A stretch of 64,000 nt of DNA, from NCBI RefSeq assembly GCF_024199005.1, contig NZ_JANATA010000001.1:186001-250000 (forward strand), written 5' to 3'. Made by a program: the position numbers and the translations under genes. The notes below the pieces were generated by a model. It made no database searches, had not been told where the DNA came from, and worked only from the letters and a program-made list of their open reading frames with translations. The DNA comes from Opacimonas viscosa (GTDB lineage Bacteria > Pseudomonadota > Gammaproteobacteria > Enterobacterales > Alteromonadaceae). This document shows positions 8,502-16,121 of the stretch, piece by piece; within the stretch, counting starts at the first letter, position 1; the number at the start of each line of letters is the position of its first letter.

Positions 8502-8648
8502 TTATTTATTAGAATCTTTATTGCGGTTTCCCATACATCTTTTTGAGCAATATTTAACGTTCTCCCAGTCACGTTCCCATTTTTTTCGCCAAGTAAAAGG
8601 GCGCTCACAAACCAAACAAATCTTAGTTGGCAGTTGCGATTTTTTCAT
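8502..8648 (-). CDS. DUF2256 small zinc-ribbon protein (48 aa)
   Basis: A short gene read directly from the minus strand: ATG at 8648-8646, TAA at 8504-8502, with AGAGG upstream. The 48-residue product has a CxxC ([12 protein letters not shown]) and a CSKRC pair, plus the WRKKW-type basic/aromatic core of the DUF2256 family. It is probably a small zinc-binding protein. From general knowledge, DUF2256 genes are commonly found beside or fused to cryptochrome/FeS-photolyase genes, and here it lies 45 bp downstream of the (6-4) photolyase gene in the same direction. The biochemical role is unknown; the repeated association suggests it assists that enzyme or its DNA or cofactor handling. Confidence 0.88.
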   Translation of the reverse strand: MKKSQLPTKICLVCERPFTWRKKWERDWENVKYCSKRCMGNRNKDSNK

Positions 8649-8693
8649 CGGTTCAACCTCTACAACGAAAGATATAGACCATGAAAATGGTGT

Positions 8694-10232
8694 TTAAACA
8701 TCTTCATTGCCAGCTAATTTTAATAAGAAGGTATCTCCATCAGCTAACATATCCGCTAACTTGTCTGGTGCCATTTTACCCATGGTGTTATAAATCATCC
8801 CCATGCGATGATTACTGCGCAACAGCGCTTGGTTCCGGTGCAAAAAATGCCAATATAAGTAGTTAAACGGACATGCTGTCTGTCCAGTTTTCTCCTTGAC
8901 AGAATAGTGGCAACTCTTACAGTAATTAGACATTTTATTGATGTAAGCACCACTAGCAGCATAGGGCTTACTAGCTAGGACCCCGCCGTCGGCAAATAGT
9001 ACCATGCCAGATACATTGGGTAATTCCACCCATTCATATGCATCAGCATACACAATTAAGTACCATTCATTGACTTCTTCAGGCGTTAGTCCCGCAATTA
9101 GCGCAAAATTTCCCAAGACCATTAAACGTTGTATATGGTGAGCATACGCGTTTTCTTTGGTTTCTGTGATACATTGAGACAAGCAATTCATCTTAGTTTT
9201 ACCCGTCCAAAAAAACTCAGGCAGTGCTAATTGGGCCTCCAGAAAGTTCTCTTGTTCATAGCCAGGCATTTTGTACCAGTACAAACCTCGAACGTATTCA
9301 CGCCAACCAATCACTTGACGAATAAAACCTTCCACTGCGTTAAGAGGCGCACCTTGAGCGTAGAAAACCTGTTCCACTTTTTGGGTGACTTCTAATGGCG
9401 TTAATAATCCACTATTTAAATATAAACCAATATGAGAGTGAAACATCCAAGGTTGCCCTTCGGCCATGGCATCTTGATAATCACCAAAGAGCGCCAAACG
9501 TTCTTCAATAAATACATCTAACACCCTAAGCGCATCGGCTCTAGTGGTGGCATAATGAAAATTGTCACTATCGCCAAAATGATCGGCAAACTCCTTTTCA
9601 ACTAATGCAATCACTGCTTGCGTAATCGTATCTGGCGCAAATTGTGTGTGTTGAGGAACGTCGATATGTTTGGGTAATGATTTACGATTTTGAGCATCGT
9701 AATTCCACTTCCCCCCTTCTGGCTGACCATCCTGCATTAAACAAGATAACTTTTTGCGCATTTCACGGTAAAAAAACTCCATACGAAGCTGTTTTTTACC
9801 ATCAGCCCATTTCGCAAAATCCTCAATCTGGGCGATAAAGCGGTCATCATCACGAATTGTCACTGGACAATCCAATTGTTTAGTCCATGTTTGCATATCT
9901 GCCAACACCCGATACTCACCCGGATGAGTACATATAACCTCAGACAAATCATATTGGGTTAAACGTTTAGCGACCTCACCCCCTAGCGAACCTTGATTAT
10001 CATCGTCAGTGTATTGCGTGTAATGAACCTGGTAGCCTTTATCTCGCAATGCGTGGGCAAAGTGACGCATGGCGGAGAATAAAAAGATGATTTTCTTTTT
10101 ATGATGCTTTACATAACTGGCTTCGCTGTGCACTTCCGCAAGTAGTACCACATCTGTTGATACATCAATGCCCTGTAAAGCGGCTACATTTAAAGTTAAC
10201 TGATCTGCTAGTACTAAACGCAAAGCCCCCAT
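8694..10232 (-). CDS. phrB: (6-4) photolyase of the FeS-BCP / CryPro family
   Basis: A 512-residue FAD flavoprotein of the prokaryotic (6-4) photolyase family (Agrobacterium PhrB type), which repairs (6-4) pyrimidine photoproducts with blue light and carries a 4Fe-4S cluster. Cys350, Cys438, Cys441 and Cys454 are at the positions known for the cluster ligands. The His365-His366-x-x-Arg369 motif (HHIQR) is present. The N-terminal domain is the antenna-chromophore domain (lumazine-type in this family). Its ATG directly abuts the stop codon of the upstream CPD photolyase gene, so the two are cotranscribed and probably translationally coupled; DUF2256 follows. The symbol phrB is used here in the Agrobacterium sense, not as in E. 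coli. Confidence 0.93.
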   Translation of the reverse strand: MGALRLVLADQLTLNVAALQGIDVSTDVVLLAEVHSEASYVKHHKKKIIFLFSAMRHFAHALRDKGYQVHYTQYTDDDNQGSLGGEVAKRLTQYDLSEVICTHPGEYRVLADMQTWTKQLDCPVTIRDDDRFIAQIEDFAKWADGKKQLRMEFFYREMRKKLSCLMQDGQPEGGKWNYDAQNRKSLPKHIDVPQHTQFAPDTITQAVIALVEKEFADHFGDSDNFHYATTRADALRVLDVFIEERLALFGDYQDAMAEGQPWMFHSHIGLYLNSGLLTPLEVTQKVEQVFYAQGAPLNAVEGFIRQVIGWREYVRGLYWYKMPGYEQENFLEAQLALPEFFWTGKTKMNCLSQCITETKENAYAHHIQRLMVLGNFALIAGLTPEEVNEWYLIVYADAYEWVELPNVSGMVLFADGGVLASKPYAASGAYINKMSNYCKSCHYSVKEKTGQTACPFNYLYWHFLHRNQALLRSNHRMGMIYNTMGKMAPDKLADMLADGDTFLLKLAGNEDV

Positions 10233-11666
10233 TTATAAAGCCTCTTTCATTTTGGCAAAAGCGGCTAATGCTTTGTCTCGTGAAGCTTTTAGATCGACCA
10301 CAGGCTCAGGGTAATCGACACCTAATGTGACTTTACAAGCCTTGAGAATATCCGCAGGCGCATTCCATGGTTGATGAATATATTTTTTGGGTAATAACCG
10401 TAATTCCGGACAATATTTTTTGACATACTCCCCTTCTTTATCAAATTTTTCTCCCTGTAAGATTGGATTAAAAATTCTAAAATATGGTGAAGCATCTGCA
10501 CCTGTACCTGCGACCCATTGCCAGCTAGCAGTATTTGCTGCAAGATCTGCATCGAGTAAGGTATCCCAAAACCATCTTTCACCATAACGCCAATCAATCA
10601 ATAAGTTTTTTACTAAATAAGAGCCTACGACCATCCGAACTCGGTTGTGCATATAACCTGTTTCGTACAATTCTCGCATACCCGCATCCACAATAGGTAC
10701 ACCTGTTTGCCCAGTTTGCCATGCCGTTAATAATGCATCGTTATGCTCCCAAGTAAATGCATCAAATTTAGAATTGAAATTATCATGGGTAATATGTGGA
10801 AAATGGAACAGTAAATAATGACTAAATTCACGCCAACCAAGTTCAGATAGATAGGTATCACAATCTGCGTTTTCGATATCGCCACCAAATGCATCAATTA
10901 CTGCATACCACACTTGATGTGGGGATATTTCCCCAAAATGTAGATGCGGAGATAATAACGATGTACCTTTAACTGCTGGCAAGTTACGATCATTTTGATA
11001 AGTTTTAGCTGCACCTTCTAAATACACCGCTAATTTTTCTTTGGCACCGGCCTCTCCAGGTTGCCACAAAGTATCCATGGTTTTGTGCCAAGCAATTTGC
11101 GGAGCTAGTCGGAGTTTCTCAATAGAGGTCGATGATTTACATTCAACCATATATTGAATGTTTTCTGGTGCTGCAGATGGATATGCGGGCGGTGTTTTTT
11201 GCAGACAACCTTTGCGGTAATAAGGTGTGAACACTTTGTATGGGGTGTTATCTTTTTTCAATACAGACATTGGCTCCCACAGCAAGTGCCCATTGAAACT
11301 TTTGACGATGACACCCTGCTCTTTTAAAGCTTGTTTAATTTGGGCGTCACGAGCAATTTGCCATGGTTCATAGCCTCTATTCCAAAGTACATGTGCATTG
11401 GGGAATTCACGTAGTAGCTGTTGCAAAATGCTCAACGGATTGCCTTTAAAAACTTGCAGGTTTTTATCCATTGACGCATTTAACGCATGGAGTGAGCGAT
11501 GCAGCCAATACTTTGATGCTGCGCCCATCGCGTAATGGTCAGGAACTGTGTCATCATAAATATAAATAGGTAAAATTGTGCCTTGATTTACACCATATAA
11601 TAATGCGGGATTGTTGCTTAAACGAAGATCATTACGCAACCAAACGATAGACAATACTTGAGACAT
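10233..11666 (-). CDS. phr: Class I CPD deoxyribodipyrimidine photolyase
   Basis: A light-driven repair enzyme for cyclobutane pyrimidine dimers, with FAD and an N-terminal antenna domain. I choose the ATG at 11666 (AAGG upstream); the longer reading frame to 11720 adds 18 residues that do not fit the family. With this start the protein has 477 residues, and the canonical residues fall at the E. coli numbers: electron-transfer triad Trp306, Trp359 and Trp382, and FAD N5-proximal Asn378 (DLAANTASWQW). VWLRNDLRL opens the alpha/beta domain, and PYFRIFNP is present near the C-terminus. It is first in the minus-strand photolyase operon and is divergent from the cry-DASH gene across 131 bp, a shared promoter region. 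Confidence 0.93.
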   Translation of the reverse strand: MSQVLSIVWLRNDLRLSNNPALLYGVNQGTILPIYIYDDTVPDHYAMGAASKYWLHRSLHALNASMDKNLQVFKGNPLSILQQLLREFPNAHVLWNRGYEPWQIARDAQIKQALKEQGVIVKSFNGHLLWEPMSVLKKDNTPYKVFTPYYRKGCLQKTPPAYPSAAPENIQYMVECKSSTSIEKLRLAPQIAWHKTMDTLWQPGEAGAKEKLAVYLEGAAKTYQNDRNLPAVKGTSLLSPHLHFGEISPHQVWYAVIDAFGGDIENADCDTYLSELGWREFSHYLLFHFPHITHDNFNSKFDAFTWEHNDALLTAWQTGQTGVPIVDAGMRELYETGYMHNRVRMVVGSYLVKNLLIDWRYGERWFWDTLLDADLAANTASWQWVAGTGADASPYFRIFNPILQGEKFDKEGEYVKKYCPELRLLPKKYIHQPWNAPADILKACKVTLGVDYPEPVVDLKASRDKALAAFAKMKEAL

Positions 11667-11797
11667 ATAAAACCTTAAATATTTTTCTGTTATTACGCTA
11701 ATTGCCATGCATCCGTTCACTTTTTTTATTTTTTTCTTTGAACCTATCGAAAGACATAAGAGTACTTACTTCATCCACAATTAAAAAATAATGTTAT

Positions 11798-13093
11798 ATG
11801 AAAAATGGTTTATATTGGTTTGAACACGACTTACGCATTTCCGACAACCCTGCATTAACACAACTTGCGCGCTCGGTGGATAGTTTGGTCTGTGTATATT
11901 GCTTTTCTGTTGCTGATATTAGAGAAACATACTTCACCCATGAACCGTTAGGTCCTCACCGTTATCGTTTTTTACATGAGGCTATCGCAGAACTACGTCA
12001 ATCATTAGCACAATACCATGTAGAATTAGTGGTTTTGTATGGCGAACCAGTAGATGTGATAAGTAAATTCATCACTGACAACGACATTACACATGTCGCT
12101 AAACACTATCATACTGGGTACCGTGAGAATGAACGCTTAACTTTGTTGAAAGCAAAGCACACCGACGTAAAGTTTAGTGAGGCAAATGCATATACTTTAT
12201 ATAATTTAGCCGATTTACCTATGTCGCTTGCTGAGTTACCTGATGTGTTTACACCTTTTCGGAAAAAAGTGGAAAAACAGTCCACGCCACGCAAACCGAT
12301 ATCCGCACCTAGCTATTTACCTGCTACGTTAGATGATAAAAAAGCCGTATATCAAACCTTGGATGCAGCAAACATGGCTGCACTACCTTCGGTAAGTCCT
12401 GTGTTCGAAAATAGTATTGCGAAAAAGTTGGTGGGTGGTGAAAAAGCAGCTCAAGCACAAATGGCTTATTACACCTTTACTTCAAATGCTTTAGCACAGT
12501 ACAAAGTGACTCGCAACGGTCTTGATGGCTGGGATTTCTCTAGTAAACTTTCGGCATGGTTAGCTACGGGATGTATTTCTCCTCGTCAGGTGTTGGCTGA
12601 AATCACCCGTTATGAACAAGAAGTGGTGGCTAATGATTCAACTTATTGGTTATTCTTTGAATTGTTGTGGCGTGAATTTTTTCAATGGCACGCTTTAAAA
12701 GTGGGTTATGAATTATATGTTTATGCTGGAGTGCAGCAACAAGCTCCTTTTAACAAACACATGGTGAAAGTACATCAACAATGGGTCAATGGGACAACTC
12801 CCTACCCCATAATCAATGCTTGTATGAATCAATTACGAGAAACCGGTTTTATGTCCAACCGTGGTCGTCAGCTTGTTGCGAGTTGTTATGTGCATGAGCT
12901 TGGCCAAGATTGGCGTTATGGTGCTGCGTATTTCCAATCCATGTTAATTGATTATGATCCGGCTAGTAACTATGGTAACTGGCAGTATTTGGCAGGTGTT
13001 GGTTGTGATCCTCGTGGTCATCGTCAATTTAATCTACAAAAACAAGCCGACACCTACGATCCTAAAGGTGAATTCATCGCCCAATGGACTTAA
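11798..13093 (+). CDS. Cryptochrome DASH
   Basis: A 431-residue photolyase/cryptochrome of the DASH subfamily, flavoproteins that repair CPDs in single-stranded DNA and may act as light sensors. It starts with [17 protein letters not shown]. The FAD region retains Asn391 and Trp395 (ASNYGNWQY) and ends with the DASH-type AGVG-DPRG...FN..KQ...YDPKGEF block, where the usual Asn of the AGVGND motif is Cys403. The ribosome site before the ATG is weak. Its last 10 bp overlap the start of the next photolyase-like gene, implying translational coupling. It faces away from the CPD photolyase gene. Confidence 0.9.
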   Translation: MKNGLYWFEHDLRISDNPALTQLARSVDSLVCVYCFSVADIRETYFTHEPLGPHRYRFLHEAIAELRQSLAQYHVELVVLYGEPVDVISKFITDNDITHVAKHYHTGYRENERLTLLKAKHTDVKFSEANAYTLYNLADLPMSLAELPDVFTPFRKKVEKQSTPRKPISAPSYLPATLDDKKAVYQTLDAANMAALPSVSPVFENSIAKKLVGGEKAAQAQMAYYTFTSNALAQYKVTRNGLDGWDFSSKLSAWLATGCISPRQVLAEITRYEQEVVANDSTYWLFFELLWREFFQWHALKVGYELYVYAGVQQQAPFNKHMVKVHQQWVNGTTPYPIINACMNQLRETGFMSNRGRQLVASCYVHELGQDWRYGAAYFQSMLIDYDPASNYGNWQYLAGVGCDPRGHRQFNLQKQADTYDPKGEFIAQWT

Positions 13094-14619
13094 AACAAGC
13101 TCGCAAACAAACAATATTTGATGTTATTTGGTTCAAACGTGATTTGCGTTTACGCGACCATGCGCCTTTGCGTGCAGTTGAAAACAATGATGTGCCGGTA
13201 CTTGTGGTCTATATTTGCGAACCCTCTTTAGAGCAAGATCCACATTACAGTGAGCGTCATTGGCGGTTTATTTATCAGTCTATTCAAGATTTGAATCAGC
13301 AATTATCAGATTTTAATACTCAAATACTCACTATAAATGGAGAGGTCATTGACGTTTTGGCCCACCTTCAGTCTTGCTATACGGTGCGCAATTTATATTC
13401 GTATCAAGAGATTGGGTTAAATATTACCTTTGCTAGAGATCGTGCGGTAAAGCAACAATGTAAAAAGCTAGGTATTAGATGGCAAGAGTTTCCATATTCC
13501 GTTGTCACTCGAGGATTAAACCATCGTAAACACTGGGCTAAACATTGGGAGCACGTCATCAGTGCTCCTTGTGATGATCCTAACCTGGCAGAAATTCCAT
13601 TTTTAACAAAAGCCGCCATAAACGAGCTAGCAGAACACATCACACCAAAGTCGCACCAACACCATAGTGGTCCAATATTATGGGAGCCAAAACCTGGGAT
13701 CAGAGACAAACACCCAATGTTTCAAGTTGGGGGAGAAAAAAGAGCGTGGCATACACTACAACACTTTTTTGTGGACCGAGGCAAAGACTATCAAAAACAT
13801 ATATCTCGTCCGCATGATGCGCGTCGTTCATGTTCTCGCATTTCCCCTTATTTAGCCTGGGGTAATGTCAGTATTCGGCAAGTCTACAAAAAGCTGATGG
13901 ACGTTGCTCAAGATAAACCAAAGCACTGGCAACGTCCCCTCGCAGCATTTGCGTCTAGATTACATTGGCACTGTCATTTTATTCAAAAATTTGAATCTGA
14001 AACGTCTATGGAATACGAATGCATTAATAAAGGCTATTTAGATTATCCTTATGAACAAGACCCTGCCGTCATAGAGCGTTATTTGCACGCGTGGCAGACA
14101 GGCCAAACCGGAATTCCAATCATTGATGCGAATATGCGTGCAGTCAATGCAACTGGATATATCAATTTTCGGATGCGAGCTATGTTAGTTAGCGTCTTAA
14201 CCCATCATTTTAATATTGATTGGCGCTTGGGTGTACATCACTTAGCGCGACAGTTTTTAGACTTTGAACCTGGTATTCATTATCCACAATTCCAAATGCA
14301 AGCGGGTGTTACTGGCACTCATACTATACGTTTGTACAATCCGATAAAGCAATCTCAGGAAAAAGATCCAGACGGTACCTTTATCCAAAATTGGGTACCT
14401 GAACTTGCCCATTTCCCTAGAGATATGGTGCATACGCCCTGGGATGTTTCTCCTATGGAAAGACTGTTATTTGCTATTGATGATGCCAATGAATACCCAG
14501 CACCGATTATGGACATGGAAGATGGTGCTAGGGCCGCTCGGGTAAGAGCCTGGGAATTTAAAGAACGCAGCCGTGTTAAACAGGAATCCAAACGCATTTT
14601 GCAAAAACACGTAGTCTAA
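13084..14619 (+). CDS. Atypical photolyase/cryptochrome-family flavoprotein
   Basis: A 511-residue member of the photolyase superfamily: N-terminal alpha/beta domain ([16 protein letters not shown]) and C-terminal FAD-binding domain ([30 protein letters not shown]). The FAD-contact segment is unusual. Where class I enzymes have the N5-proximal Asn and the first Trp of the electron chain, aligned by eye with E. coli Asn378 and Trp382, this protein has His399 and Phe403 ([14 protein letters not shown]). It therefore does not fit the CPD, (6-4) FeS or DASH groups, and repair activity cannot be assumed; it might be a photoreceptor or a repair enzyme with different chemistry. The stop codon of cry-DASH lies inside its start region (10-bp overlap). 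I do not recognise a characterised orthologue. Confidence 0.82.
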   Translation: MDLKQARKQTIFDVIWFKRDLRLRDHAPLRAVENNDVPVLVVYICEPSLEQDPHYSERHWRFIYQSIQDLNQQLSDFNTQILTINGEVIDVLAHLQSCYTVRNLYSYQEIGLNITFARDRAVKQQCKKLGIRWQEFPYSVVTRGLNHRKHWAKHWEHVISAPCDDPNLAEIPFLTKAAINELAEHITPKSHQHHSGPILWEPKPGIRDKHPMFQVGGEKRAWHTLQHFFVDRGKDYQKHISRPHDARRSCSRISPYLAWGNVSIRQVYKKLMDVAQDKPKHWQRPLAAFASRLHWHCHFIQKFESETSMEYECINKGYLDYPYEQDPAVIERYLHAWQTGQTGIPIIDANMRAVNATGYINFRMRAMLVSVLTHHFNIDWRLGVHHLARQFLDFEPGIHYPQFQMQAGVTGTHTIRLYNPIKQSQEKDPDGTFIQNWVPELAHFPRDMVHTPWDVSPMERLLFAIDDANEYPAPIMDMEDGARAARVRAWEFKERSRVKQESKRILQKHVV

Positions 14620-14645
14620 GTGTCACTTGGGGAGCGGCTATTAAA

Positions 14646-14897
14646 CTACATTTTATTATCTTCTAAATATTGATTTAATATTCTAATTTGTCCTTTTTTG
14701 TACGCTGCATATGTTATGCGTAACGCATTTGACAAAATATCACTATCACTCCAGCCGGTTTTATCTTGTAACTCTTCATAACAGACAAGTGCCTGGGGAG
14801 AGACATAACCACGGACCATTTTTTTGCCTAACGCTTTTTGTTTTTCGCGAAAACGTTTTTGTTTTTCAGCATTTGCTTGCAATGTTTTATTACGCAT
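14646..14897 (-). CDS. Small basic protein, possible ribbon-helix-helix DNA-binding protein
   Basis: An 83-residue protein with a strongly basic N-terminus (EKQKRFREKQKALGKK), a short beta-like segment (MVRGYVSP) and two helices, a layout reminiscent of ribbon-helix-helix repressors such as those of the RepB/CopG type. I do not recognise a specific family. AAGG lies about ten bases before the ATG. It is a single gene, convergent with the photolyase-like gene (26 bp apart) and divergent from fabA. A role as local transcription factor is only a guess; I see no toxin partner next to it. Confidence 0.55.
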   Translation of the reverse strand: MRNKTLQANAEKQKRFREKQKALGKKMVRGYVSPQALVCYEELQDKTGWSDSDILSNALRITYAAYKKGQIRILNQYLEDNKM

Positions 14898-14987
14898 TAG
14901 TCATCATACCTTCTATATGCTTTACTTTATTATCCTACGGAACAGACATGGAGTGTAAATTAATTTCGAATATTTTACTGTTCAGAC

Positions 14988-15016
14988 TTGTTAAGCGTAC
15001 AAGTGTTCGCTAAATT
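14988..15016 (+). promoter_or_regulatory. fabA promoter (-35/-10)
   Basis: TTGTTA (14988-14993) and TAAATT (15011-15016) are separated by 17 bp and lie 43 bp upstream of the fabA ATG. The -10 matches consensus at four of six positions. The spacer is almost completely filled by the FabR-like operator, as expected for a repressible fabA promoter. Confidence 0.55.
14994..15011 (+). promoter_or_regulatory. FabR-type operator of fabA
   Basis: AGCGTACAAGTGTTCGCT is an 18-bp near-palindrome with one mismatched pair. It agrees with the AGCGTACA-NN-TGTTCGCT type of site bound by FabR upstream of fabA and fabB in gammaproteobacteria. FabR adjusts unsaturated fatty acid synthesis in response to the acyl-CoA/acyl-ACP pool. 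No fabR gene is in the window, so regulation is inferred from the site alone. Confidence 0.82.
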
Positions 15017-15058
15017 ACACGCTGTTTATCTTCCCCTATTTATATTGGAACACATTTT

Positions 15059-15577
15059 ATGACTTTAGATCAAAACAGTTACACTCGTGAAGAACTTCTA
15101 GCATGTAGTCAAGGCGAGCTTTTTGGCGCCGGTAATAGTCAATTACCGGCGCCCAATATGCTCATGATGGATCGCATTACAAATATCACTGAAACGGGTG
15201 GCTTGTTTGATAAAGGTGAAATTCAAGCTGAATTAGATATCACTCCAGACCTATGGTTCTTTGATTGTCACTTCCCTGGGGACCCAGTTATGCCAGGCTG
15301 TTTAGGCCTTGATGCAATGTGGCAATTAGTAGGATTTTTCTTAGGTTGGTCAGGTGGTCCTGGTAAAGGTCGTGCATTAGGTGTAGGTGAAGTGAAATTT
15401 ACGGGACAAATTTTACCAACTGCAAAGAAAGTGACCTACAACATTCAAATGAAGCGCGTAATTAAACGTAAATTATTTATGGGTTTAGCTGATGGTACAG
15501 TATCGGTTGACGGTCGTGTTATTTACGAAGCGAAAGATTTAAAAGTAGGTTTATTTAGCGATACGAGCGCATTTTAA
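15059..15577 (+). CDS. fabA: 3-hydroxydecanoyl-ACP dehydratase/isomerase FabA
   Basis: A 172-residue hot-dog-fold enzyme that dehydrates 3-hydroxydecanoyl-ACP and isomerises the product to cis-3-decenoyl-ACP, the branch point to unsaturated fatty acids. The active-site region is clear: His71 in [11 protein letters not shown] and Asp85 in GCLGLDAMW. Length and sequence match the family end to end. It is preceded by a FabR-type operator and followed by a bidirectional terminator shared with the convergent rmf gene. The fabA-rmf adjacency is also found in E. coli. Confidence 0.97.
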   Translation: MTLDQNSYTREELLACSQGELFGAGNSQLPAPNMLMMDRITNITETGGLFDKGEIQAELDITPDLWFFDCHFPGDPVMPGCLGLDAMWQLVGFFLGWSGGPGKGRALGVGEVKFTGQILPTAKKVTYNIQMKRVIKRKLFMGLADGTVSVDGRVIYEAKDLKVGLFSDTSAF

Positions 15578-15612
15578 TACTTGTATTTAATACCTAATAA
15601 GAACGTAATTCC

Positions 15613-15654
15613 TAAAAGTGAAAAAGTAAAAGTGAAAAAGTAAAAGTGAAAAAG
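15613..15654. repeat. Three exact tandem copies of a 14-bp unit
   Basis: The unit TAAAAGTGAAAAAG occurs three times head to tail at 15613-15626, 15627-15640 and 15641-15654, between the fabA stop codon and the terminator hairpin. The last copy runs into the A-tract at the base of the terminator stem. It is a small slippage-type array, not a CRISPR. Confidence 0.9.
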
Positions 15655-15680
15655 GCCAGTTTATTAAACTGGCCTTTTTT
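15649..15680. terminator. Bidirectional terminator between fabA and rmf
   Basis: GGCCAGTTT (15654-15662) pairs with AAACTGGCC (15666-15674) around ATT. A-residues lie on the left and a T-run (15675-15680) on the right, so it can terminate fabA rightward and rmf leftward. Confidence 0.92.
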
Positions 15681-15698
15681 GAATTTGTCCTGGAATGA

Positions 15699-15875
15699 TT
15701 AACGCATTCCAAAGGTGGTTATTCGGTCTTCAACAGCTTCTCTCCATCCCCCTAGCCATTCAGAACGAGTGTTTGATTCCTGAAATGGGCAATTCTCTTT
15801 GGCGCGACCAGCAATGCCAGCCTGGTAACCCTTTGCGTGAGCTCGGGTCATTTTATCCCTTTTTTGTCTCTTCAT
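15699..15875 (-). CDS. rmf: Ribosome modulation factor RMF
   Basis: A 58-residue gene read directly: ATG at 15875-15873, TAA at 15701-15699, AGAGG upstream. The product begins MKRQKRDKMTRAHAKGYQAG and contains the RMF hallmarks GIAGRAKENCPF and RSEWLGGWREA. RMF dimerises 70S ribosomes into inactive 100S particles in stationary phase by covering the mRNA exit and anti-Shine-Dalgarno region. In E. coli the gene also lies next to fabA. The upstream region contains a TATAAT on the minus strand at 15954-15949 that could be a -10, but I see no convincing -35. Confidence 0.96.
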   Translation of the reverse strand: MKRQKRDKMTRAHAKGYQAGIAGRAKENCPFQESNTRSEWLGGWREAVEDRITTFGMR

Positions 15876-16047
15876 TGGTAAACCTCTGTTGTATTACAAA
15901 AAATCAGATTACTTATAGTCACTTAAAGCCCATAAGCAAAACTGATGTATTATATTTACGCCTGATATGATGTATTTACAAGAGGGAAAATGTTGCTTTT
16001 TATTAAGAAATTGATAACACACTGATTATATTACGATTAATCTTTAA

Positions 16048-16083
16048 ACAAAAAGGTAATAAACAATATACGTTTATTACCTT
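16048..16083 (-). terminator. Terminator downstream of the DUF3466 gene
   Basis: AAGGTAATAAAC (16053-16064) pairs perfectly over 12 bp with GTTTATTACCTT (16072-16083), with a seven-base loop. On the minus strand a short T-run follows. It ends the DUF3466 transcript before the rmf promoter region. The rest of 15876-16121 is AT-rich and shows only possible rmf promoter sequence. Confidence 0.8.
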
Positions 16084-16121
16084 ATGATATATGACACTTT
16101 TATTGACGACTACGTCAAAAA

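Noticed and set aside
15613-15654. Possible CRISPR repeat
   Set aside because: The copies are directly adjacent without spacers and only 14 bp long; this is a simple tandem duplication.
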